From NCBI GenBank assembly GCA_003647605.1, contig QMND01000015.1, positions 1-9,471 on the forward strand: DNA of 9,471 nt, written 5' to 3'. Positions within the stretch are counted from its first letter, which is position 1, and every line of letters begins with the position of its first letter. Below are positions 1-5,529 of this stretch, one piece after another. The position numbers were made by a program, and so were the translations under genes. The notes beneath the pieces are model-generated. The model was not told the DNA's origin. It saw only the letters and a list, made by a program, of their open reading frames with translations, and did no database searches. The DNA comes from Candidatus Shapirobacteria bacterium. GTDB lineage: Bacteria > Patescibacteriota > Microgenomatia > UBA12405.

Positions 1-2
1 AT

Positions 3-89
3 AAAAAAGTGAAAGTATTTTTAAGAAGATATGTACTTAAATATATGAGGTTGGTTGGAAAAAGAAGACATTTTTTGTATAATTACTGA
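3..89 (+). CDS. C-terminal end of an unrecognised gene (partial)
   Basis: An open frame enters from the left edge and runs 28 codons to a TGA at 87-89. The encoded tail is very basic and aromatic, with RRYVLKYMRLVGKRRH in its middle and the end FLYNY. That reads like the C-terminus of a real protein, and the other two plus frames stop within the first four bases or codons of the window. Too little is present to name a family; a basic end after a membrane or glycosyltransferase domain is possible but is only a guess. The tRNA promoter that follows lies inside its last codons, which fits the compact layout elsewhere. Confidence 0.45.
   Translation, partial: KKVKVFLRRYVLKYMRLVGKRRHFLYNY
55..83 (+). 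promoter_or_regulatory. Promoter of tRNA-Gln
   Basis: A -35-like TTGGAA (55-60) and a perfect -10 TATAAT (78-83) are separated by 17 bp, the sigma-70 optimum. Transcription would begin near 90, leaving a leader of about 14 nt before the mature tRNA 5' end at 104, to be removed by RNase P. A second TATAAT at 99-104 overlaps the first tRNA base and cannot serve this gene. Confidence 0.65.
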
Positions 90-103
90 TTATTGGGATA
101 TAA

Positions 104-174
104 TGTCCGGTCGTCTAATGGTAGGACATCAGCCTTTGAAGCTGGTTATCGTGGTTCGAATCCATGCCGGACAA
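104..174 (+). tRNA. tRNA-Gln (anticodon TTG)
   Basis: A full cloverleaf can be folded by eye. The acceptor stem TGTCCGG (104-110) pairs with CCGGACA (167-173). The D-stem GTC/GAC encloses TAATGGTAG (116-124). The anticodon stem 129-133/141-145 has one T-G pair, and its loop CTTTGAA carries anticodon TTG at 136-138. The variable loop is 4 nt. The T-arm stem 150-154/162-166 has loop TTCGAAT. The discriminator is A174. CCA is not encoded (CAA follows), so a CCA-adding enzyme is needed. The first acceptor pair is T-A, as in other bacterial tRNA-Gln. It reads CAA, and CAG by wobble. The minus-strand operon ends only 4 bp beyond it. Confidence 0.96.
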
Positions 175-178
175 CAAA

Positions 179-373
179 TTAGTTTTTGGTTTTTTTTAGA
201 TGTGGGGGCAGGGTTGGTTTAGGTGGGAGTCGGAGTTCTTCTTTTTCCATTTTTTCTAAGACTTGGTAGTCAATATGTTTGTATGAGATTATTCCGGCTA
301 TCAAAAGAAGAAGAAAAAGACTGCTAATAAGAATTAAAGAGGTGGTGGTAATTTTTTGTTTGTCGTTTTTCAT
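179..373 (-). CDS. Small single-span membrane protein, function unknown
   Basis: A 64-aa protein that I do not recognise. It has a short charged N-terminus (MKNDKQK), one strongly hydrophobic helix at about residues 10-30, an acidic/basic stretch (EKMEKEELR) and a proline-rich tail (LPPKPTLPPH, about 49-58). An inner-membrane protein with one anchor is likely. It is the last gene of the envelope operon: its ATG lies 3 nt after the stop of the solute-binding protein gene, so it is probably translated by coupling. No Shine-Dalgarno sequence is visible before it. The tight spacing and clear hydrophobic segment argue for a real gene, but it could be a lineage-specific protein of little conservation. 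Confidence 0.7.
   Translation of the reverse strand: MKNDKQKITTTSLILISSLFLLLLIAGIISYKHIDYQVLEKMEKEELRLPPKPTLPPHLKKTKN
183..197 (+). terminator. T-rich tract after tRNA-Gln
   Basis: Runs of five T (183-187) and eight T (190-197), split by GG, begin 8 bp after the tRNA. There is no separate hairpin, so the folded tRNA itself would have to act as the stem of an intrinsic terminator. The tract lies inside the 3' end of the minus-strand 64-aa gene, where it also encodes lysines, so the T-run may simply be coding. Confidence 0.3.
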
Positions 374-376
374 ATT

Positions 377-1711
377 CTATTTTTTAGAAACAGTATAAGT
401 AATAGGATAATAAAGAAAAATAGCAGGACATTCTTCTAATAGAGATCTTTGGAATCCTAGATATATTTGTTTTCTTTCTTGAATATCAAAACTTTGTCTA
501 CCCTGTTCCAATAGTTTGTCAATTTTAGGATTGTTTAGTTTAGTCAGATTAGTGTTTTGGGTGGAGTGCCAGAATAGGTATTGGTCGGGGTCAACAGGAA
601 TAGCTCCTTGAGTTAAAATGACCTCAAAGTTATTGGTATCGATTTGGTTACTGACAGACAGATTAGTTTTTAGATCGAGAATTTTTTGCCATGATTCTTT
701 AATTTTTTCGGCTAATGGTAACAGTTTGGGATCGTTGAGGGTGATGTTGATTTGGTCGATTTTATTTTTTTCAAAAAGTTTTTTAGCTCTTTTGGGGTTG
801 TAGTTATATCTCTTGATGTTTTCGTTGTATGCCCACGAGTTGGGGGAGATTGGTCCAATACATCTGTTTTTTTGTTGGCTTTCTTTAGGGGTGGCATAAG
901 CCAAAGCTTGGCGTAAAGATTTGTTGTCTAATTTTTTAGTATTTAAAAATAAAGCCACATAACTTTGGTTGGTTGAAGTTTTAGGGGTGATGGTAACGTT
1001 GGGCCATTGTTCTATATTTTTAGTGGAGGAAACATTTTGAATAGTGTTTACCTCTCCTAATTTAAAAGCATTAATTAAATCAGATTGGTTATCGTAGAAG
1101 CTAAATTGGACTTGTTGTTTTTTGTTATTCTTTTTGTAAAGTAAAATTTGTTTGACATAAGTACCTCGATATTTTATTTTTTTGACTTGGTAATGACCAA
1201 GCCCGATTAGTTTTTTGGAGTTTTTAAAAAGTGGTTGTTGAAGCAATGACAATAGAGGGCTAAATGGTTTTTGAAGACTAATCTTAATTTGTTTTTTGTT
1301 TATTTTTTCGATTTTGGCCCCGCTGATTTGGTAGTTAATGTCTTGAACTTTGAATTTTTGACCATTGTGCCAATAGTGGTTGGTATTTATATCTAAAATA
1401 AAATTTTTATTGTCATTTTTAACCGTCCATTTTTCCAAAAGGGGAGAATTTTCAATTTTGTTATTGTGTCCGGTTTGAGTCAATCCGTAACTAATAAGAG
1501 AGGTGATTGAATAGGGTAGATTTTTTTTGGTGTAAAGTCCAACTATACCAATTTTTTCTTTTTTAATTTGTTTGGAAGTTATGGTTTTTTTTAATAAAGG
1601 TAAAGCGTAGAAAGAAATCGATCCAACTAAAATACCGATGATTAAAAAATAAAAATTTTGTCGGAGAAAAGCAGAGATGAGTTTGGTTTTGAAATATATT
1701 TTTTTAAACAA
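377..1711 (-). CDS. Membrane-anchored family-5 (OppA/DppA-type) solute-binding protein
   Basis: At 444 aa this is somewhat shorter than typical SBP_bac_5 proteins (about 500-550 aa), which bind peptides or similar solutes for ABC importers. Family hallmarks seen are YWHNGQKFKVQDINY (113-127, the usual 'W-x-D-G-x-pF-t-a-x-DV' region), FLNTKKLDNKSLRQALAYA (255-273), YNPKRAKKLF (304-313), DPDQYLFWHS (374-383) and the closing NNPKIDKLLEQGR segment (393-405). The N-terminus carries a hydrophobic helix (about 20-40) with no lipobox cysteine, so it is membrane-tethered. The start codon is TTG (1711-1709), overlapping the secG stop region by 8 nt; no ATG lies near in frame. No permease or ATPase gene is adjacent, so its transporter partner, if any, is encoded elsewhere and the ligand is unknown. 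Confidence 0.88.
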   Translation of the reverse strand: MFKKIYFKTKLISAFLRQNFYFLIIGILVGSISFYALPLLKKTITSKQIKKEKIGIVGLYTKKNLPYSITSLISYGLTQTGHNNKIENSPLLEKWTVKNDNKNFILDINTNHYWHNGQKFKVQDINYQISGAKIEKINKKQIKISLQKPFSPLLSLLQQPLFKNSKKLIGLGHYQVKKIKYRGTYVKQILLYKKNNKKQQVQFSFYDNQSDLINAFKLGEVNTIQNVSSTKNIEQWPNVTITPKTSTNQSYVALFLNTKKLDNKSLRQALAYATPKESQQKNRCIGPISPNSWAYNENIKRYNYNPKRAKKLFEKNKIDQINITLNDPKLLPLAEKIKESWQKILDLKTNLSVSNQIDTNNFEVILTQGAIPVDPDQYLFWHSTQNTNLTKLNNPKIDKLLEQGRQSFDIQERKQIYLGFQRSLLEECPAIFLYYPITYTVSKK

Positions 1712-1919
1712 GGGTAGTTTGAATGACGGAAGAAATTAAGAAGAGAATTAAGGTGACTATGGTAATAATAAAAAGCATTTTTTCCCAACCTCTCTTTTGA
1801 ACTTGGATTGGGGAAATGATGTTAGCTTGTGATGGTGAAACACTATTGTTTTGGAGAAAGATTAAGCTAGTTAAGATAATACTTAAACAAATTTGAACGA
1901 TGGTTAATATGTTTTTCAT
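1704..1919 (-). CDS. secG: Preprotein translocase subunit SecG
   Basis: A 71-aa protein with two hydrophobic helices (about 4-23 and 47-67) and the SecG signature KRGWEKMLFIITI just before the second helix. SecG sits beside SecYE in the cytoplasmic membrane and aids SecA-driven export. The loop between the helices normally has a glycine-rich 'GLG..FGG'-like patch; here it is Ser/Gln/Pro-rich (SVSPSQANIISPIQ), a divergent form. Its ATG overlaps the stop of the upstream PF04020-type gene as ATGA, and its own end overlaps the solute-binding protein start by 8 nt, so it lies mid-operon and is probably translated by coupling. Identification rests on size, topology and the RG-EK motif. Confidence 0.85.
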   Translation of the reverse strand: MKNILTIVQICLSIILTSLIFLQNNSVSPSQANIISPIQVQKRGWEKMLFIITIVTLILFLISSVIQTTLV

Positions 1920-2338
1920 GATAATTTTTTCCGTTTTTTGTAAAGAATTCTAATGAATAAATTATAAACTAGATTTAAACTGATTGAACTAACTAGGAAA
2001 GCCCAAAAAGAATGAAAAGATAATTGAGGGATGTTGAAACCTTGCCATTGGAAAGCCGAGACATCGATGTTGTTAAGTTGAAAATTGTCGATGAGAAAAA
2101 CTGACAGATATAGCCCTAAGGTGTTGATAATAATTTTGATTGAACCTAAGGTAATGATGGTAATTGGTAGAAGTAACAATTTGATGATGGGTTTAACAAT
2201 CGATTTGAAAAGACTAAGGATAAAGCCGACTAGCAATAGAGTTGACAATTGGGAATTGAAATCAAGGTTGTCCCAAATGTAGTTAGTTAACAGAAGGGCG
2301 AAACTAAAGAGTAGTGCTTGTTTAAGAATAGTTCTCAT
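1916..2338 (-). CDS. PF04020-type (YvlD / 'phage holin family 4') membrane protein
   Basis: A 140-aa protein with about four hydrophobic segments (roughly 9-25, 32-48, 51-87 as a long or paired segment, and 112-130) and a basic C-terminus (KKRKK). The pattern LLLVGFILSLFKSIVKPIIK, then LLLLPITIITLG, then NTLGLYL is characteristic of the YvlD / Phage_holin_4_2 family. The family is widespread in chromosomes and has no settled molecular role; the word 'holin' reflects domain naming and does not indicate a prophage here. It joins the upstream transglutaminase gene and the downstream secG by ATGA overlaps (2338-2335 and 1919-1916), making it an integral part of the operon. Confidence 0.83.
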   Translation of the reverse strand: MRTILKQALLFSFALLLTNYIWDNLDFNSQLSTLLLVGFILSLFKSIVKPIIKLLLLPITIITLGSIKIIINTLGLYLSVFLIDNFQLNNIDVSAFQWQGFNIPQLSFHSFWAFLVSSISLNLVYNLFIRILYKKRKKLS

Positions 2339-4065
2339 TTTTTTCTAATAACTATTATAACGCTTGTTGATAAAATAATCAGAATGATTGTGACTATAAA
2401 AGTGATGGGTATGGGGTTTGATTGTTGCAGTTGGAAATTAAAATCTGGTTGTTGGTCGACTTTGACTTTGATATTAATTTGGGATGAATTGGGTAGTAGT
2501 TTGCTGAAAAAGTTTTGTGGAGGGGGCTCAATTTCTAAGTGGGAAAAAGGAGGTAGAGCGGGGATGTTTTTTTGCCAATTATTAGATGATAGTTGGATTT
2601 GATAAATGGCGGTAGGGTTGGGGTTGTTGATGGTGATTTTGGAAGCGAAAGTTGACAATTGAGGCCTTTGATAATCGGGTTGTAGCCTGTGTTTGGCAAA
2701 ATCGACTTGAATGCTTTTGTCTTGGGGGTGCTGTTTGTAAGAGCCAGGAGGGGCTGGTTTTTGACTGTGATGGCCGTGAATGACAAAAACCAGATGATTT
2801 AAATTATGGTTGATAAAATAGTCGACACCTTGGGTGGTTTTTTCCCAAGTTGGATCGACGCTAACCCAAATTTTTTTCGACTCAGACCAATAGCGAGGCC
2901 AAGCATGGAGAACATCGCTGTGGGGGTTGGCGGTTTTGACTTGGTCGTCGTCGGTGTAAGCGTAGCCTTCCACCTCTTGGCTAGGGATGTTTTGGCTTCT
3001 GGCTAAAGTGACGAATAAATCGGTAAATTCGGTACAAAGAGCTTGGTTGGGATTGAGTATGGCTTGAAGAGCTCCCTGTCGTTGGATTTGGTCAATATTT
3101 TGGCTGTAATTTAATTTGTCGACTACATAGTTATAAATTGATTTAGCCGACTTAAGAGATTGACTAATTTGTTTTATGGTTGAATCTTGGCTAGGCCAAA
3201 ATGGTTGGGGGGCAGTTAAAGCGTCGGTATTGATGGGAAAATAGCTGTCGAAATTGGGATTAGGTAAATGAGTTTGGGCTTGACCTTGGACAATGATATT
3301 AAGTTGTTGTTTGGCTTTTAATTGATATTGGGCTAACCAGTTACCGTCGGCATCAAGGTTGACATTTTGAGGAGGCGGTTCGATTTTATTGATAATGACA
3401 TCTTGGCTATTAGTGTCGGCAGGAATGGGGATAGTTGAAGTAATCGATTGAGAATTGGGATTGTCTAGAAAGTATTTTAATTTGAAATCAAAAATTTGGC
3501 TTTGACCAAAAGCAAGGCTGATTTTTTGTTGTGATTGGGGTGAAAAAGTAAACTGTTGATAATTGGCAGTTTTTTGTTTTTGGCTGTTGACAGAAGAGAA
3601 AGCTAATTGTCCAAATTCAAGTGGAACTTTGAGGATAACGGTGTTGTCCTTTTGTTTGGATTGAGGTAAATTTATTTCCCACAATTGGCCATTTTGTTTG
3701 GCTAATTTGGGGATATGGTAGTTTAATTGGAAGTTGGTTTGTTTGCCTTTGCCGGCTTGACCGTTATTAAAATTCAAGTGGATTGAAGTGGTCCCCTGTT
3801 TTTCTTCGATGTTTTGGAGAATATTGCCCTGTTGGTCGGTGGCGCTGATATTATTTATTTTTTGACCTGAAATTTCGATAATATATTTTTGGGGGTAGAT
3901 ATTGGAAAAATTGTTGGTAATGGTAACTTGATGTTCGACTTGGGCGTGTCCATAATGGTTGATGGTGTAAGTGATGGTTTGTTGAGTTGAAAATTCGGGG
4001 TTACTGGCAAAAATGCCGAGAGGATGGAGTAAAAACAGAATAATAATTAGGAGAATCTTTTTCAT
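2335..4065 (-). CDS. Secreted, membrane-anchored transglutaminase-like protein
   Basis: A 576-aa protein with a signal peptide (about 1-21, ending FAS), a long beta-rich extracytoplasmic region (about 22-290), a transglutaminase-like core, a further region, and a C-terminal membrane helix (about 552-573) followed by RKK. The catalytic triad of the superfamily is visible: Cys344 in ALCTEFTDLF, His387 in DVLHAWPRYW and Asp404 in VDPTW. Members may act as peptidases, as amide-forming enzymes or in envelope remodelling, and the substrate cannot be told from sequence. The predicted topology puts the active domain outside the cell. The protein is notably rich in Gln, Asn, Pro and Ser. It is the first gene of the five-gene operon, and its ATG follows a TATAAA by 6 nt, suggesting a leaderless transcript. 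Confidence 0.88.
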   Translation of the reverse strand: MKKILLIIILFLLHPLGIFASNPEFSTQQTITYTINHYGHAQVEHQVTITNNFSNIYPQKYIIEISGQKINNISATDQQGNILQNIEEKQGTTSIHLNFNNGQAGKGKQTNFQLNYHIPKLAKQNGQLWEINLPQSKQKDNTVILKVPLEFGQLAFSSVNSQKQKTANYQQFTFSPQSQQKISLAFGQSQIFDFKLKYFLDNPNSQSITSTIPIPADTNSQDVIINKIEPPPQNVNLDADGNWLAQYQLKAKQQLNIIVQGQAQTHLPNPNFDSYFPINTDALTAPQPFWPSQDSTIKQISQSLKSAKSIYNYVVDKLNYSQNIDQIQRQGALQAILNPNQALCTEFTDLFVTLARSQNIPSQEVEGYAYTDDDQVKTANPHSDVLHAWPRYWSESKKIWVSVDPTWEKTTQGVDYFINHNLNHLVFVIHGHHSQKPAPPGSYKQHPQDKSIQVDFAKHRLQPDYQRPQLSTFASKITINNPNPTAIYQIQLSSNNWQKNIPALPPFSHLEIEPPPQNFFSKLLPNSSQINIKVKVDQQPDFNFQLQQSNPIPITFIVTIILIILSTSVIIVIRKK

Positions 4066-4071
4066 CGATAG

Positions 4072-4077
4072 TTTATA
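4072..4077 (-). promoter_or_regulatory. -10 box of the envelope operon (leaderless type)
   Basis: Read on the minus strand, TATAAA (4077-4072) is followed by 6 nt and then the ATG at 4065, so transcription would start at or next to the start codon. An alternative -10, TACAAT, lies 5 bases further upstream, 11 nt before the ATG. No convincing -35 is seen at 16-18 bp from either. The 49-bp space also holds the divergent promoter of the cysteine-cluster gene. Confidence 0.5.
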
Positions 4078-4107
4078 TTGTAAAGCAAAAAGTATTTTTG
4101 ATATAAT
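4078..4107 (+). promoter_or_regulatory. Promoter of the cysteine-cluster gene (leaderless type)
   Basis: TTGTAA (4078-4083) and a perfect TATAAT (4102-4107) are 18 bp apart. The ATG at 4115 begins 7 nt after the -10 box, the distance at which sigma-70 polymerase usually initiates, so the mRNA is predicted to have almost no 5' leader. It lies back to back with the promoter of the minus-strand envelope operon. Confidence 0.6.
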
Positions 4108-4262
4108 TCAGAAAATGAGCCAGAACAAATGTGAGGGTTGTCCCCGAAATTGTTGTATTAATTTTTCAATTGGTGAAGAGTTTCATCATCCACTTAGGGT
4201 TAGAGATGAATTAAAAAAATTTCCTTTTATACATTTGACAGGTCGTAAGTTGGTTTTAGGTT

Positions 4263-4270
4263 GGGGGGGG
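4263..4270 (+). repeat. G8 homopolymer at the frameshift point
   Basis: Eight consecutive G in an AT-rich window sit exactly where the reading frame of the cysteine-cluster gene breaks. With seven G the frame reads GWGGVRS and continues to the downstream cysteines. Such runs are prone to replication slippage, RNA polymerase slippage and base-calling error. Confidence 0.9.
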
Positions 4271-4401
4271 AGTTAGATCGGTGGGTGTTTATAATTGTGA
4301 TAGGTTGCAGGCGGATGGGAGTTGTAGAAACCTTGATACCGAACCAAGACTTTCTTTTTGTGTCGATACAGGGGTTAAGTTTATACCTCATTCTGAATGT
4401 T

Positions 4402-4410
4402 TGTTAAAAT
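4402..4410 (+). promoter_or_regulatory. Extended -10 promoter of ddl (leaderless type)
   Basis: TGTTAAAAT contains the extended -10 TGn followed by TAAAAT (4405-4410), and the ddl ATG starts 6 nt later at 4417. No good -35 is visible, which an extended -10 can tolerate. It lies within the last codons of the cysteine-cluster gene and could uncouple ddl expression from that gene's frameshift. Confidence 0.45.
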
Positions 4411-4416
4411 GAAATT

Positions 4417-5529
4417 ATGAAGAAAAATTTAGGAATTGTTTTTGGGGCTAAGTCTGCCGAACATGAGGTTTCTGTGGTAACTATGTTTCAAGCATATAAA
4501 TTGCTAGACAAAAGTAAGTATAATTTGTTTTTGATTTATATTGACAAAAACAACAAGGTGTTTTTGTGTCCGAAATTGAGAGCTACTAGCTATAAAAAGT
4601 TCATTAAAAAAACACTAAAGTTAGACATGAGAATTGATTTTGTGAATGGTGGTTTTGTGAAAAGAAATGTTTTCAAAAAATATCAACGGTTGGATGCAGT
4701 TTTGTTAACTATGCATGGTAGTTTTGGAGAAGATGGCAAACTTCAAGGAGTGTTTGATTTTTTAAATATTCCATATACAGGAACAGACGTGTTGGGGAGT
4801 GTGGTTGGTATGGATAAAGTGTTAATGAAACCGATTTTGAAAGATTTATTTTCGCAGACTTTGAATTATGTTTGGTTCTATGGAAGTGAGTTTAAAAAGA
4901 ATGAAAATGTTTGGTTGTCAAAAATAAAGAATTCTTTGAAATTTCCTTTATTTGTTAAACCTGCAAATGCCGGATCTAGTGTTGGGATTAGTCGTGTTGA
5001 TAAACAGAGTAAGTTAAGGTCGGCTATCGATTACGCTTTGAATTTTGATAGAAAAGTGTTAGTAGAAGAGGCTTTGGATGGTGCAGTAGATATTAATTGT
5101 GCTGTTATTGGGGGTAGAAAAACAAAAGTTAGTGTTTGCGAGCAACCTTTAAGTGGTTCGACATTTCTATCTTTTGATGAAAAATATTTGAAGGGTAGCA
5201 AAAAAGAGGGTATGGCAAGTTTAAGTAGGATAATGCCAGCGCCTATTCCGGCTAAAATATCCGAGTCAATGCAAGATATGGCTAGGAGATTGTTTGATTA
5301 TTTGGGAGGTTGGGGTATGGTGAGGATTGATTTTTTATATCAACCTAAAACTAAAGTTTTTTATCTTAATGAAATCAATACAATACCGGGTTCGTTATCT
5401 TATTATTTGTGGGAAGCTAGTGGTTTAAATGGCAAGAAATTGATAGATAGGATGGTCGATTTGGCTATTGAAAGACACAGAAAGTTGGGTAAATTAAAGC
5501 TGTTTTTTAAAAGTAAGATTTTGGATTAA
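4417..5529 (+). CDS. ddl: D-alanine--D-alanine ligase
   Basis: A 370-aa ATP-grasp enzyme that joins two D-Ala with ATP to make D-Ala-D-Ala for peptidoglycan precursors in the cytoplasm. Motifs in order are EHEVS (15-19, N-terminal D-Ala site), MHGSFGEDG (99-107), the ATP-binding loop KPANAGSSVGI (181-191), VEEAL (216-220), DEKY (254-257), RIDF (303-306) and the metal- and substrate-binding NEINTIPGSLS (318-328). The length is normal for the family and all key segments are present. The ATG directly follows an extended -10 box, and no Shine-Dalgarno sequence is seen. The stop overlaps that of the convergent MurF-type gene by 4 bp; MurF uses the dipeptide made here, so the locus covers two consecutive steps. 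Confidence 0.96.
   Translation: MKKNLGIVFGAKSAEHEVSVVTMFQAYKLLDKSKYNLFLIYIDKNNKVFLCPKLRATSYKKFIKKTLKLDMRIDFVNGGFVKRNVFKKYQRLDAVLLTMHGSFGEDGKLQGVFDFLNIPYTGTDVLGSVVGMDKVLMKPILKDLFSQTLNYVWFYGSEFKKNENVWLSKIKNSLKFPLFVKPANAGSSVGISRVDKQSKLRSAIDYALNFDRKVLVEEALDGAVDINCAVIGGRKTKVSVCEQPLSGSTFLSFDEKYLKGSKKEGMASLSRIMPAPIPAKISESMQDMARRLFDYLGGWGMVRIDFLYQPKTKVFYLNEINTIPGSLSYYLWEASGLNGKKLIDRMVDLAIERHRKLGKLKLFFKSKILD

Larger units (their letters stand above)
4115..4412 (+). pseudogene. YkgJ-like cysteine-cluster protein gene, frameshifted
   Basis: From the ATG at 4115 the frame gives 53 aa and stops at TAG 4274-4276, just after a run of eight G (4263-4270). Removing one G restores an uninterrupted 98-aa protein ending at TGA 4410-4412. 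It has eight cysteines: Cys6, 9, 13 and 14 (KCEGCPRNCC) in the first frame and Cys61, 70, 82 and 95 in the second (YNCD, GSCRN, FCVD, SECLL). The four downstream cysteines and the clean run into ddl show that the second frame is coding. The CxxC-x3-CC start resembles the YkgJ/UPF0153 cysteine-cluster family, thought to bind metal, whose role is unclear. The shift may be a true mutation, phase variation, transcript slippage or an assembly error. The gene ends 4 nt before ddl. Confidence 0.75.

Noticed and set aside
99..104. Perfect TATAAT as the tRNA promoter
   Set aside because: It overlaps the first base of the mature tRNA, so initiation would fall inside the tRNA; the pair at 55-60 and 78-83 is correctly placed.
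1916..2338. Prophage remnant suggested by the 'holin' family name
   Set aside because: No other phage gene, attachment site or lysin is present; the gene is chained to secG in an operon, and PF04020 proteins are common chromosomal membrane proteins.
4274..4276. Recoded stop codon in the cysteine-cluster gene
   Set aside because: Reading through TAG in the same frame does not give the cysteine-rich continuation, which needs a one-base frame change at the G8 run. TGA also acts as a normal stop in the hydrolase, holin-like and transglutaminase genes.
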